A stretch of 64,000 nucleotides of DNA from Spirometra erinaceieuropaei (GCA_902702965.1 CACRXP010000377.1:126194-190193); one strand, 5' to 3'. Positions 24,498 through 37,800 are shown, counted from the stretch's first letter. Numbers and translations: made by a program. Notes: generated from the sequence alone by a model not told the origin.

Positions 24498-25195
24498 AAT
24501 AAGAATTATCTGTCGAACTATCATCTGGACATAGTCTCATCCTTAACGATAATCTCAAACCGCTCGATATACATCAACAAAACCACCTGTTATATGCGTT
24601 GGTTTAATTTTTGTACATGACACAAAAACCTAATCGAAATCTGAAGACACATGAAGCCCAAGCGAGGTAGACGTATTTGGGAGGACTTCTTCAAAATTCT
24701 CCGAGCGAGTGGGAAAAACGACCAGACTAGACACATCCAAAACTGTTTCTGCTACTGAACTGCAGTTTCAGGTCATCATGGAATGACGGACGAGACAGAC
24801 GTCTGTCTGAATGTGTTCAGCATAACGTTGCCCCCACCCCCTTATTCTAATGGGACAACGAAGCTTGTCTATTTCGCGTTTATAGAAGTAAGACATCGGG
24901 TCATTCTGAAAAGACTGACAAGCCACCCCTCATCGGCGTCTAGTATGACTACTCATAGTCGGGAGAGCAGTGGTCGCTGGACGCAATGTCCTATTGTTGA
25001 ACGTGATGCTCATCTACAAAAAAGATGCAGTTTGAATTTCAGGTTATGCGAACTTGCGGCTGATGTATCTGATTGAAGAGCACGTATAAACCATTTGCTG
25101 TGTTCAAAAAAAGATATCGATAGAGGCAATTAAAGCGGCTGGGCGACTGACTGTTTGATTAGTTTGCTGCACATAAAGCCTTCTACTTTAGCCTA
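24498..25195 (+). repeat. Repeat R1, copy A
   Basis: About 0.7 kb that matches 29040-29775 in the opposite orientation over its whole length. Both hold an open frame beginning MTDETDVCLNVFSITLPPPP, on opposite genomic strands. The best agreement runs over about 45 codons and then decays. Copy A lacks about 40 bases present in copy B just after the shared GAAGAGCACGTATA. The family is not recognised. Conservation of the DNA beyond the frame suggests a mobile element or its UTR rather than a gene. Confidence 0.75.
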
Positions 25196-27355
25196 TGCCT
25201 CCAATAGTTGCCTGAAAATCTTAGGTAACTTTTCTATCAAGGAAGCATTACGTATGCGGGTATGTCATAATGATTGCCGTGCGAAATAAGCTGCACCCAC
25301 TTCATTATGCTGTCTTATGAATGACATTTTTAAGGCCGCCTGTGATAACTCACGCATACAATAAGCCAAGTTCCGTTCAGCGTAATTTTCCTCGGATGTA
25401 TTTTCGGCGTACTTTTAGAGAGCAAAATAATTTTGAAAAATTATTTTTAAAAAATATTCAATATCATACTCATTTTGTACCCAAGTACTTCCTCCTTTTA
25501 CCCTTAACTTTAAGGAGGCCTTATTGCGGTTTGAATAAATTGTGTAGTAAGTTTTCTAAGATTTTGTTGTACACATACACACAACGTTCTATCTGCCCAT
25601 TCACTAGTGCAGCTTTTAAGTTCACATTGACTGCAAAATTAAATGTGCCCTATACCTTAATGTCTTATCTGAATCAAAATTCTTTAAATTACCCTACACG
25701 GGAAGTCTAGGACATAGAATAAGAAATCCTAAACCAGGTGAAATTACAGGATGGTTCAAAAACTATTTGGAACCCCTTCAAAACTACACAGGAGCTACTT
25801 TCTAGTATGAAAAATCTGTTGGAATTTTGGTGTATATTTTATGAGGTGAGCCGCTCAATACATATTTCAAGACAGCGGCACGCGTTCTGTCAATGCGGCT
25901 TGAAAATCAAATTCGACTAGAGACACTTCTTTTAATAATGAAAGTAACATCCTTCCTTAGTGGCAAAATATCAGAGTGTATGTACATGAATTAACCGTCA
26001 TCCTCGTGCTGATATAAATGGAGATTGTTGCAGTCGGAAAGTCGAACACTGTACCGATAATATTAGTGCTACAATGCCCAAATTCACGTAAAGATAACAA
26101 TCGGCAAATCACTTGCGATAATGTCTCACCGAGTTGCATAGTCAGTTAATTTTCGTGTAAGCAACATCCGTACATGTGTTCAGTCTAATCTCTGCGATTA
26201 CCATGACCGTTTTGGCACAGGAGACGACAAAATGCATTTGAATATTTATTGATATTTAATCGGTGCATGGTTTTCTTGACCCCGCTACTAACGATGGCTT
26301 TGAACCGATGTGTAATTCCAAACGCCAGTCTGCAACAATGAGCACAGTCGAAGGACGCAAGCCCCAAGTGCATAGCAGGACATGGCTTATCATCACTGCT
26401 CTTTTCTATTAAGCTTCTCGGGAGCTAGTGCGCAAACATCGACTGACGAAAGTATTTTGACAGCCATTTCCAATAAATCGGTCGCATAGATGCCGCGCCT
26501 CACGTATCGGAATACAGAATTTGACACAGTCATTTACTGACCTTCATCAACGACATATGATTATCGCATTTCCCCCACTAAGCGTCGCTTTTCCTTTGAT
26601 GTTTTCAACTCAACCGATGTTGTCCCGAACCAGATCGGCGGGCCAGAAAAAACAATAGATTTGGGTACTCGACCAGTTATTTTCTGTTTCTCTTTTCACA
26701 AAATTTATGAACTTTCTCAAGTTATTTTTTGTGCGCTTTCAAAAAAGTGTCCAATCAGAAATTTAAAATCCACGCAGAAGCAGCCCAAAAAATCTCTGTT
26801 AGCTTAGGTCAAACACATTTAATTCTTATTATAATAACGTCCGACAGATCAGATAAATGAACAAAAGTTTTTGGTATTTGGTTGGTCATTTTCGAATTTT
26901 TTTTAGAAAAGATACTAGTTCTGTCAAGTTATGCTAGTTTCATTCTGAAAAAAGAACTCTCATAAAAATCCAAAATACAGGCAAAAGGAGTGTACAAAAT
27001 TGAGTTTTTAATTTCTTACAGGAATCATATGAACAAATTTAGTTCTTTCTACAATAAGGCAGCAACATTGGCTGACGTCGTTTTTGACAGTTTTCTCAAA
27101 TTTATTGTAGGCACAAATCAATATGAAGCAAACTAAATACCCTGAAATAAAAACCAACGCCCCTGAATTATATTACACTGTCTGCTGCTAAAAGAAGACT
27201 TAATAAGTGTTCCTAAGTGTAAGTCCTTCCCTAGAGCTAAACCTGTGGTGTAGGAAATAGTTTTAATAACGTCGAGACCAAAGTGAGATAGAAGCCCTTG
27301 GAAGACCCTTGTAGGATTAACCTACCCAGATGCAACAGCGGCCAGATTACATTCA
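25196..27355. other. No gene seen
   Basis: AT-rich DNA between R1 copies. The + strand open frame at 25321-25710 has no motif, no splice support and composition-driven codons. Confidence 0.45.
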
Positions 27356-27359
27356 CATA

Positions 27360-27590
27360 AAACCGTTTCTGATTACCCAACTGCAGTTCCAGTTCAGTAC
27401 GGAATGAGCGACAAGACAGAATTCTGTATACATGCAATAACACTAATGTGCACTTGTACCATCGTATGTGAACGACGCCTGTCCTTTTCGCGCTTTCGGA
27501 GCGAAGGCATTAGGTCATCTTGAAATGAGTTAAAAGACAACCTTTAACTGCGTCTAGTATTACCGTTCTCATATGACAGAAACACTGGCT
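27360..27590 (+). repeat. Repeat R1, diverged copy C
   Basis: Same orientation as copy A and much more worn. Shared landmarks in order are an ATGA-CGAC/GACGAGACAGA block, TGTCC/TGTCTATTTCGCG, AGGTCAT/GGGTCATTCTGAAA and GCGTCTAGTAT. The copy A open frame is not preserved. Confidence 0.55.
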
Positions 27591-29035
27591 CAGAACTCAT
27601 TTTAAATCGTTTAACCTAAAGCAACTTCACTTTAGACTCTCAACTGGAATCTCAAATTATTCAGAATTAAGTGTTAATGGAGACTGACAAACAATCACTT
27701 ATAGGCCAGGATTTGCTATTGTAATTTCCCTGTTCATTTGCATGCTGCTTTTGCCACAGCTCATACGTTAAACTGCCGCAATAATAGAAGAACACAGAAA
27801 ATCAGGATATCAGACATTGATGGCTATGCTATGTAGGACTTCAAACAGAGCAGCAAACAGTAGTGCAAAATCAGTTGTTTGAGATAAAGCCAGTTTTTTA
27901 GCCCCTGGAAACGCATCTTTCAAGCTTCTTTGGCCAAACAATCAACTGGGGCGTATTAACCCACGGTGGCGCAGATAACTGCTGAATTACGCGTGGTTAT
28001 TCTCCAGCAATAATAAACAGTATGCCCAACACTTTTAACAATTGGTATTAGCAAGTATTTTGTTGCCTTTAAAGGGATTCTCGCGTGCAATGTCACAGCG
28101 CATATTTCATAGTTCATTTTTATTTGTTAGATCAGTAAAATTATTTCCGTCACTAATTGTTACTAACTCTTTACCATATTTAATGTGCAGAAGTACTAGC
28201 CAGGCCTGCAGGGACGATTTCTCTTTTTGCGTTGATTGTAGTGGGAATGCGAACAGTGGTTTCTAGTAAATTCAAATTATCAAATTTCTTAACCTGTCTC
28301 CATATTGTGTATACGTGAAAGTGCGATTCTGAATTCTGTTTACTGTTCTATTATGTGCTGTAAATGCATAAAACAACGAATCGTTTTCGTAAATATTGTT
28401 TTTGATTCAATACAAGGCATAATATGCAGTGTCTCTTTTATTGTTTTCCAATTATTACATATTTTAAAACGTGGCATCTGGCTTAAGATCAGGAGTAAGC
28501 GCAGTCTGCCCGCTAACGGACGGCTACAATACTTTAAAAGACACTTTTTTACTGGTTAAGCAAAGTGAGCGATGCCATTTATTTACAGGGCAGTGACAAA
28601 CTAACTAAATTAGACGAAGGATATTTGAAGCCAAATAAGCTTTCCGCTTCGTAAAATTTACAACTCAATCAAAAACATGCTCAGGAAACTGAAAACATAA
28701 TACTAACCACACCCTATCATAGGAGACGGGCATTCAGTAGATTTAAGTTAACAACTTAAATAAGAAATAACTTGGTACTAAGTGAGTCTAAGAATGAAGA
28801 TGTTTGAATATATTTTACTATATATATATATATATCCATCCCAACGAGGACACCCAAAACACATCCGAGAAAAATTATGCCAAATATAATGTAGCCATTC
28901 AATGCGTTCGCTTTTACAGGCAGCTATAAAATGTCATTTAGAGTGCAACATAATAAAATGAGTACAAATTATGTCGAACGGCAATTCCTATGACAAACCC
29001 GCATACGATGTGCCTCTTTAATAGAAAATTTACCT
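27591..29035. other. No gene seen
   Basis: AT-rich sequence with a (TA)n run at 28819-28835. Open frames at 28042-28266 and 28305-28559 are unsupported. Confidence 0.45.
28819..28835. repeat. (TA)n microsatellite
   Basis: Uninterrupted TA dinucleotides. Confidence 0.9.
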
Positions 29036-29039
29036 CAAG

Positions 29040-29775
29040 TTTTCAGGAAACGTTTGGAAACATAGACAAAAGTAAAAAGGTTACGTGTGCAGCAAACGAG
29101 AAACACAGTCGGTGGCCGACCGCCTTCATTGCCTCTATCAATATCTTTATTTGAAACACAGGACAGATTATCGACCAAGGCAACGTAGAAGAGTTTATCT
29201 ATTCCTTGGGTATACGTGCTCTTCAATAAGATATTTCAGCGACAAGTTCGCTTAACCTGAAATTTAACCTGCATCAGATGGGAGATGAGCACAACGTTCA
29301 ACAATAGAACATTGCGTCCAGCGACCACTACTTTCGCGACTATGAACAGTCATACTAGACGCGGATGAGGGGTGCCTTGTCAATCTTTTCAGAATGACCC
29401 GATGTCCTACTTCTAGAAACGCGCAATAGACAAGTTTCGTTGTCCCATTAGAATAAGGGGGTGGGGGCAACGTTATGCTGAACACATTCAGACAGACGTC
29501 TGTCTCGTCCGTCATTACATGATGACCTGAAACTCCAGTTCAGGGGGCAGAAACAGTTTTGGATGTGTCTAGTCTGGACGTTGTCCCCACTCGCTCGGAG
29601 AATTTTGAAGAAGTCATCTCAAATACATTTACCTCGCATGAGTTTCATGTGTCTTTAGATTTCGATTAGGTTGTTGTGTCATGTACAAAGATTAACCAAC
29701 GCATATAACAGGTGCGTTTGCTGATGTATATCGAGCAGTTTGAGATTATTGATAAGGATAGGATTATGTCCAGGA
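29040..29775 (-). repeat. Repeat R1, copy B (inverted relative to copy A)
   Basis: The minus strand reproduces copy A from the AATAAGAATTATC words at its start to the TTTGCTGCACA words near its end. The shared open frame lies at 29515-29264 on the minus strand. With copy A it forms an inverted pair separated by about 3.9 kb. Confidence 0.75.
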
Positions 29776-29779
29776 TAAT

Positions 29780-32700
29780 TCTTATTTTTCCATTTAACGT
29801 AGTCTTATTTGAGAGCCGCGTCATGTAAAATTTTTACTTAATACTATTGTGTTATATCTGTTTTATTTCGCCGTTACAGCATTCACAGAGCACTTCTCGT
29901 TTCTCTCATTATGTGTTTAAATGTAGCAGTGTCTTTTTTATTCATACAGACGCATTCAAAGACATTACTTTTTTGTCAATATGAATCTTTTTATTTATTT
30001 TTTCTCTTTTCACTTTCTCATCATCATCATCATCATCATCATTTTTATCATTCGCATCATGTTAATATTGGGAAACAGATGTCGTGGTTTTTCATATCAT
30101 TACAATATAGCAATGAAACTTTAGCGATAATTCATTTTCTCCGTAAAACAGAACTCTCTGTCAAATTAGGGTTCCATGAAATTTGATCGGCTGCCTGCTT
30201 AATTGTCTAATGATCGGCCTAATTTAAAACAAACAGGCAGGCAATAAATATAGTGAACAGGAACTATCCAAAACAGAAATGTTAAATGATGTCTGGTATA
30301 TTACCCTAAACGTTCATCCCCCTCAGAACAAGCCCGGTCTGAGTCAACGAAGTCTTTTCATCTTCAGATCGAGATCCTATTTTTCGAATTCCAGCTTTAT
30401 TCAGACACTATGATGCAAACAGCAAGTCATAGGAGTCGGGTTTAACAACAGGCGACGCTTATCGGGGAAAATAACTAGTCATTTTGACATAGAGTTCGGA
30501 TCGGAAATCAAGCTGGACTGGTTATTTCTGCTTAGTCGTTAAAACGCATTGTGCTTATTCTAATCTGACAATTGCATATTGATCACAAATGCTGTTCAGC
30601 GACAAATAAAAACACTATTTCCGACTTACTTGCATTTAGCAACTAACTTGGCCTGCTCTTATCGAGATCAGAAGACGATTAATTTGTTCACCTGTGCATT
30701 AACACGCTTGCATTATGCCTGCTGGGATTAGTAGCAGTTGGTCATATGGCAGTGAAGGTTTCCGATATATCCCTGATGCGAAACATATATGTATATCCTC
30801 ATGTTTCCGGTAATTCATGAAGATGCCCAAACAGTTACATAAGAATTAAAAGTATTAGGCGTTCGCAGGGCTTATATGCGTCGCAGATGTTATCACGACT
30901 CATGGTTGCCGAGCTTCTCGCCCGATAAAGTCATGTTATGGTTGTTAAAGCAAGGACAGGGAGTGATATAGGCTGTGAGAGATGGTTCTTAGTGGAGAAC
31001 GTCGAGCAAACATTACTGTCAACCGGAGGATGGATCATCGTATGATCATCATCTATGATCGGTGTTGGCCGAGGCAGACAGCGCAACTGCGCCAATGTCT
31101 TCTGACTGCATATCGTTGTTTTTGTCAGTTGAACAGCAAATTCCTCAACTGCAGTTAATACACATTAGCGCAGGCCCTATAGGAGGCTCGGTTGCTCGTA
31201 TCCTCAAGGTAACCACCTGACGCCAGTTTTCTCCGCTTAACGTAACGCTCGCTGTCACAGAAAGTTATCGCGCTAACGTGTTGCCGAGCATTACAAGGCA
31301 TTTAAAGCTCATAGTCTACAGGGCATATATGCACACGCATAACTACTTTAGTCATCATCAAGCTATTGCTTTTTTATGAATATTGGTGAATGGTTTGGTT
31401 GGTTAGTTAAGAGAAATAAAAAAAACGAAACAATTGTTCAGAGCAGATATTCTTGGCACAAATTAAGTTAAAATAATCAGGAATATTTCAATGGCGCAAA
31501 TGAAACACTTCAATTAAAAAAAAAATTGTAAATTAAGAATCGGATGACAATTGGATTTTAGTATCCGTTCTTTGAAGCGTTGACAGTCAAAGTTAGTCTT
31601 ACACTTTTAGATAAAAGAGACGACAGGTTGCAAACTAATAAAGCCAATTCTGTGATGTGTGTACCTCAATCCTTCAATTAAACAAAGTTCCCAATCAAGA
31701 GAGAACATTTATCAGTTTTTCACGCATTGGCTTTATGACCGGCTTTCGCTATAGAGGCATATTTATAAATTTAAAATCATCATTCAATAAACAAAACATA
31801 GTGGTTTTTTGAGTTTGTGCAAAACACATAAATCCCTCAGCATTCTATCTTGTGTTTGAAGTCTCAAGAACGGTGTTTTATCTCTTGCACGCCAGTATTG
31901 TCTACCTCAATGTGCTGCACACCTATCAATTCAAATCTGACTCAGTAAATGCTAATTAAAATATACAATAACATTAATCTTTGTATTCACGAAGGTTATT
32001 AACCGTGCCTTATGTCACTTTCTTACCATCTGTAATTTTTTATATTTCAATGCTAATGAGTGTATGAAGCAGCAAAAGAAGGAAGATGTAATACAAATGT
32101 AAAACGCTATGAACTCTCTACTTATGAAAATATCATAGGAGACTTGCAGATGTGCGCAAGTGCATGTGGTAGCTGCTACCTCCAAATGCAGGATGAACAA
32201 GCAGTAGATATATTATAACTTCAGCCAGTTAGACAAAAGACAAAAGAGAAACCTAAATGCACTAAAAGGCAAATTTCATTTCCGACGTTCTTAATGCGAA
32301 TTTAACCACTAAATCCTTATATGGCCAAACCATAGACTTTCATGCGGTACGTATTAAGTAGAAGCTAGCCACATTTGAAATGCAATTATTAGGTACACAT
32401 GAAGCAAGCCGTTCCGTGTAGTTCTTGCTATATGAAAGGCAGAACGCGTACATGCTTTTGTGTTCAGTCAACGTCCGCTAGTATAAAACTAGTACTCCTG
32501 CCCCCACGCAATATTTGCAGCACGGCGTAATGGCAGTTAAGCTGAAGTATGTTGGCCCAAATATTCACTTTAATTATAGGATCGGGTCCAAAATGTCTAT
32601 TGAAGGAGTGTGTTCGGAGGGAATATGAATATCCAACAGTACTTTTCGCATAAGAATGCTACTTATTATCTTCTATTAAAATGACACAAAAAATCCGCAT

Positions 32701-32985
32701 GCCTATTGAATTGCATGCCCTAGGATTGCCTGCTAAACTCACTAATATTTAAAGACCATCATTATTTTACTTATCACAAAGTGCATATATAATTTATTTC
32801 AAAGAGATAATATGCTCAAAAATGAATGGGCTATTTTGATGTCCATCGTACAAAATAAGACGTTATAATTAGGCAGCAAAGTTAAATTTAGGCACGAAAA
32901 GGCTAGCCACAGATTTCGCACCAATACTTTAAGCAAGTTTTCAGGAGATAAAATAATTGAACCAAATGAAATGAAACGTTTTCAG
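29780..32985. other. No gene seen
   Basis: Mostly AT-rich. 30300-31300 is somewhat GC-richer but without a readable motif. A (TCA)n run lies at 30018-30043. The histidine tract it would encode in one open frame is not evidence of a gene. Confidence 0.45.
30018..30043. repeat. (TCA)n microsatellite
   Basis: About eight tandem TCA/ATC units. Confidence 0.9.
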
Positions 32986-33593
32986 TCAGCGTTCTGCCCC
33001 AGGCGACCTCACCGACCCTGTCGGACGTAGTATTCTGATTCAGTGTTCATGTCCCTGTTGTTTTGTTAATATTCAGAACTTTTGTCGACAAATTTTGGCC
33101 AAACAGTCACCATCCTCCGCTATTAAAATCAATGCTATTGATATGTGTTTGAAAACCAAAATCACGACAAACATGGTTATTTAACACTCACAAAAAACGC
33201 AGGTGTGTCTTGTTACCGAATTTATACTTAAAGGATAAGTACAGATGAATAACTTTGGACAATTATACGGAGCACCTTCTGACTAACGAAAGTCATGGGC
33301 AGAATTATCAGTTGCGAGACCCCTTTCTATAAAACCTTCTATAGCCTCGCCAAAGTAATTTGACACGAAAAGATGGACCCTCCAGTATTATGAGTTGTTT
33401 AACCATAAATTCCAAGCGGTTCATATAAGGGTGAGATTTGCGAGGGATGATATAAGGATTGAGGTTGGTGTTAAGACATGAGATTTAGAAGTCCTTGAAA
33501 ATTGGCTCAAGGTCGTCTGCAGTATTGCAGGTGAATATCTCCGTATCCGGTTGTCAAAATGCTATTAGATAATTATTATTGCCGCCATCTGTA

Positions 33594-34553
33594 CTGAGCT
33601 AACACATGACATGTCAACTAAAATCCTTAATGTGATAATGATTCGAAATAATCAATTACGCAAACTTGTAAAGGTAATCCTCATGCAGGGGGACTTATAA
33701 AAATTTAGTTACCTCAAGATACCGGCCTTTGAAATACTTTCATCTCGGTTGGATGCAATAATCATACCTTGTTGAAAATAAGTACTTATTTAGCAAGCAT
33801 TGTTTTAATTCGCTTTCGATGCCATTAAAAATTCAATTTTATTTAAGAGGCATCATGTTTGTAAATTCTCATTCTTTTGCTCATACTGTAGGAAACTACG
33901 TTTTCTTCCAATTTTACACCCAAACAATTGGCATGACTCGGTTTTTAAAACAAACTTTTTACTGTAATATTTTAGTTACCCGGAATGTTCCTTCAGAAAT
34001 GCCATTTAGCAATGTTTCTTGTAAAGTTACCGATGCAGCTTAAATCCTCTGTTCAGTTTTATGAAACCGTTTATGGTCTTATCTCTCATACCGTAGATAG
34101 ATGTGAGTTTTCCGTCCGTAAAATAAAAACGGCTTGTAGTTTCTAAACCCCGAATGTAAATGTAACGCAGACCTGGTTTAAAATTATTAGGGAATCAGAA
34201 GCGTTTTTGATAAGACAAATTATACTCTTATTTTGCGTAGAGAAATGAATGATGAAGTGATTTTCTTCCAACTAAAGGAAAGACTAAATATTTTGATACA
34301 CGTTTTCTATGAAATATAACTGAATCTCTTGGAGCTTTGAAAATTAATGAGATCAATGCGTGCTACTTAAGCATTTATTTTTTACAGAATGCCGTGTTTT
34401 CATGCAGTCAAAACAAGTTCTTTTAAAAGCTAGTACCCTGAGACAAATTAATTCCCATAGAATTACGCTGCACGATGTTAGCTTTTTCAACCTATGAAAG
34501 AAAAACACTGTGCGCGATTTAGGTTAACGTCTCAAAGGTTAGGCCACCTACTG
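33594..34553. mobile_element. Non-autonomous Tc1-like element (MITE-like), copy b
   Basis: Starts CTGAGCTAACACATGACATG after a TA at 33592-33593 and ends in ACTG before a TA at 34554-34555. It aligns with copies a and d internally, for instance over the GTTTTCCGTCCG and TTTCTAAACCCC words. It has no transposase; the open frame at 33819-34043 is composition-driven. The corresponding point of duplication copy 1 (around 590) still shows an uninterrupted CTGCTAC. Confidence 0.65.
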
Positions 34554-35134
34554 TAATAACCTCAATTCGAAAAATCTCCATAGGACTTATTTATCCGCAT
34601 GTAAATTAAAAATGGTTTTTAAGGTGTTTCGTAATGTGAAAGGAGTGTATTACCTGAGATAGTCACTTTTACAGACCACTGTGCATTCCAATTCTACTCG
34701 TCATTCAAAAAAGTTCAAATAAATCTGCTTTTGACGTGCGATCGTGCCAAGCAACTATCGCAAATTTGAGTAGTAAACGCGATCTGGCCTGCCAATTAGC
34801 CTGACAAACCAGGACTCCAAATCGCCATATTAAATGCCACAAAACCTCTCAAAATCTAGCCAGTTCTTAGTAACGTCGATGATGTGGCAGTTAATGGTCT
34901 TACCTTGTTTAATGCTTATTTGTGTTTCTAAGTTAGCAACCGGAGATATGATTATACATTTGTTTATATTGTACTGATTTGATGTCGTCGGAAGACCGGG
35001 TTAGTCAGGTTCAGTTAAAACCTAAAAATTCATTGTATTGCCTGCTCACGTCTAAAAAAATTTTTATTTTTTGAGACGAAGAACAGTGCAGGGGTATACT
35101 GCAGTTTTACCCTATGCATATTTTTTTCTTACAT

Positions 35135-35335
35135 AAAATATGGCCGAATGGAATAAATTGGATACAGTGATATGGCAAAGACTTCCTCTGTCAAAACGCC
35201 TGTGTCAAGACGGCAGTCATGAACTTCGTCTGTATGATCTAAGACCAGTAAATGTTCCCTGTGTGCCTCGGAGGCCGATAATCTCTATGCCTGCAAAGTG
35301 CATCTAAAGATAGCAGTATATAATGGCTTGTCACG
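35135..35335 (+). pseudogene. Gene A' exon 1, disabled copy of 3604-3809
   Basis: Aligns along its length with the gene A penultimate exon and keeps the GTAGGT donor. The acceptor reads TTCTTACAT instead of TTCTTACAG. Small length changes and a TAA in the part matching the second cysteine region break the frame. Exon order and spacing to the terminal exon are the same as in gene A. It is read as a pseudogene made by segmental duplication, because introns are retained. Confidence 0.7.
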
Positions 35336-36672
35336 GTAGGTTTCTGTCTCAGTGGGCTGGTAACAAATATAATTTCATTTATGACGCAGTAATATGGACA
35401 TATTAATTGTGTCCAAAAAATTTAAAACAAACCGACTGAATTGCCCAGGAGAGAAGTTTTCTGTCTGGCGCAATGGTACGAAATATTAACAGTCGCAAAT
35501 GAAAACTATCTTTGACGATAACGCTTTTGTCGCTTGTTGTGATCCTAAATTCTGGATCGATTTGTAACTGGTTCACGGGCTCTATGTTCATAAATTACCT
35601 TTATTAACAGGTTGTGGATGTAAGTGGTAAATGTTAGATGCGTAAACGACTCAATTGTACCCAACTGGTTATGTGCCTGTGGTGCAGCTAACATCCTAAA
35701 CTAAACATACCATGCGCTGCTATATAGAATAGTTGATTAATCACCTAAAACGTCAAACAGAACCATGGATACGTTTTAAACTATAAAGCACCAAGAAAAT
35801 TATGCTAAAACATTGACAACGTGCGAAAAAATCGCCAAAGCATTTTAGTCCAAGATACCGACTTTTGAATGCTTTCCGTTTTCGCCGACCGCAAAGACCA
35901 CGCTTGTTAAAAATAACCGTTTAATTAATATTCAGTTTCTCCGTACTTTTTGGTGGTACTAAAGATTAAAATGTAAGTTATGTAAAACGCGTGCAAAAAT
36001 AATTATCAATCTGGGCAAAAAAGGAATAGAAAGTAATTTGTTACCAAAGAAGTACAAAATGAATATTTTTGCCCATCTTTTACAAAATATTCGTCACTGC
36101 ATGAGCGTGTGCAAAATAAATAAAAGATACGTAGTACTTAAGTGATCATTTTCATGGTATGGACGACACTTGTCAGCAGCCATAACAAAGCGTATTTGAG
36201 GGCAGGCATCTTAGCTTGGCTGAAGTTACTTCGAATTATGCTGCACGATGATTTTTGGCCATTACTTAAGTTTAAATGCTTACGCTAGCATATGTTTATG
36301 GGACGGATCAGCCGACTATGTATTGTTTTGTGCTACTCATGTTTCATTATCTTATTCCATAAAAACATGTTTACCAGAACCAAGGCAATAAATATTTCAT
36401 ATCGACTCGACTAGATGAAGAGAAGGCATCTGCAGGAAAGTTAGGGCAGCCATATTTCACTTTAAATGTTTAGCGACTTTTTAAAGAACAAAACTTCTAA
36501 ACGACTCCCTGATTATATAAAATCAACTAGTTTTATCTTACAATTTATTGTATAAGTACTTTACATGGCAAACGATAATAATAATACAGGTATCAATTCC
36601 TCGGACAATACACGCTCAGTTAGAAAGTTGATAGTTTTGTGCATTTTAATGCCTCCTTGTTTGTTATTTTAG

Positions 36673-36925
36673 ATAAATATTATCCGGTTCTCGTTCAAGT
36701 ACTGACTACAGACACACCACTGGTGTGCAAATAATTATTGAACTACTGTGATTTTGGGTCATTCTCCTTCAAGCTCGATGATGAGCAATAAACCAATACT
36801 CAATACTACCACCTGCAGTATAGCGGCGGCCACGTTTTAATACGAGGGTTGTTGGAACACGTTCTACATTTTCGGTGTTCAGAGAATGTTAGGAAGTTTT
36901 ACCATAGCAGTGCGTTTGCTCTTTG
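36673..36925 (+). pseudogene. Gene A' terminal exon, disabled copy of 4844-5095
   Basis: The acceptor is kept (TTATTTTAG), but one base is lost within the first codons relative to gene A and in-frame stops follow. DNA similarity extends through the exon to AATAAA at 36945-36950. Confidence 0.7.
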
Positions 36926-37439
36926 GGGTCTAGGGATCTGTTTAAATAAACTTTCGTACAAAAGACTCCTTTGTGTTAGTTAGTTTTATCATGAACATCC
37001 TGGGAAATTCGTGAATTGAAAGAGGCTTATTTACAGCTGTACTTTGTAAAAAGATCAAAGTTGCACCTAATTTCTCTTGTATGTATTAAAGTCTTTATCA
37101 AATGATGTTTGATCAAATAATTTCCAATATCGCAAACACGTGCTCTGGTAAGATTTGAACGACCAATTAAATGAGCGTCGAAGGTATGCTCCTGAAAATA
37201 GTTTAAAACGGTAAGATTTGATGCATTTCCTTAACGTGGCGTGAGCCCACGCTTAGACGTGTCACCATATCACCCTATGCTTCGCCCTAGTCACGGAACG
37301 CGTGTACCTTCGTTTTCTGGATAAAGCGTGAAATGCCCTAACCTGACCCCCCGTTTATGTCAGTACGGACACGTCGAAAAGCATTTAGTTGGTTGTTTTC
37401 TCCAAGCAAATATGGTCTCATAAATTCTTATGATTCATG

Positions 37440-37800
37440 TATAACATTCAGTTTCTCAAATGCAAGACTGGATATAGAGGCAGCCCTTAAGGTTTGAGGA
37501 ATTGCCCTATAGTTCCGTTGCAAAATGGCTGGTGGAAAAACTAAGGCAATTGCATAAACTATCACTTCGGGAACACGATTATCCATATAGATTGTTCCTC
37601 CGAAATCATTGGGAACGCGTCGCAAAGCGTGCTGTTGCGTCTGCGAAAAGGAAGGAGGTATCGATAAGATTGCCTTTTGCAGAAGACGCAGAAAGCGAAC
37701 TACTCAGACGACGCTTAATTACAGCTATCATGAGGACACCCCACGAGGCAAATTTACGCGTATGCTTTACAGAATCTTCCTTCCTATGTTATCGAAGTAA
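37440..37800 (+). mobile_element. Neptune-like PLE fragment, rearranged
   Basis: At 37502 the + strand reads PYSSVAKWLVEKLRQL, matching the segment after the PLRPI block in the 13.8-kb element. It then jumps to the Cys-rich linker at 37609-37800 (CCVCEKEG, then DKIAFCR and LNYSYHED), which matches the linker near 12.9 kb. The RT palm between them is missing. Just upstream, 37440-37490 reads GLPLYPVLHLRN on the minus strand, the segment that should precede PYSSVAKW. So the fragment joins two pieces head to head and carries a large internal deletion. No GIY-YIG domain was found downstream. Confidence 0.7.

Larger units (their letters stand above)
32990..37415. repeat. Segmental duplication, copy 2
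   Basis: Direct, diverged copy of 1-5630. It includes counterparts of both gene A exons, the intervening intron, the 3' poly(A) signal and downstream flank, and ends where a PLE fragment begins. It contains the MITE-like element at 33594-34553, which copy 1 lacks. Confidence 0.75.

Noticed and set aside
29911..30186. Open frame with a polyhistidine tract
   Set aside because: The tract is a (TCA)n microsatellite. No splice sites or motif support a gene.
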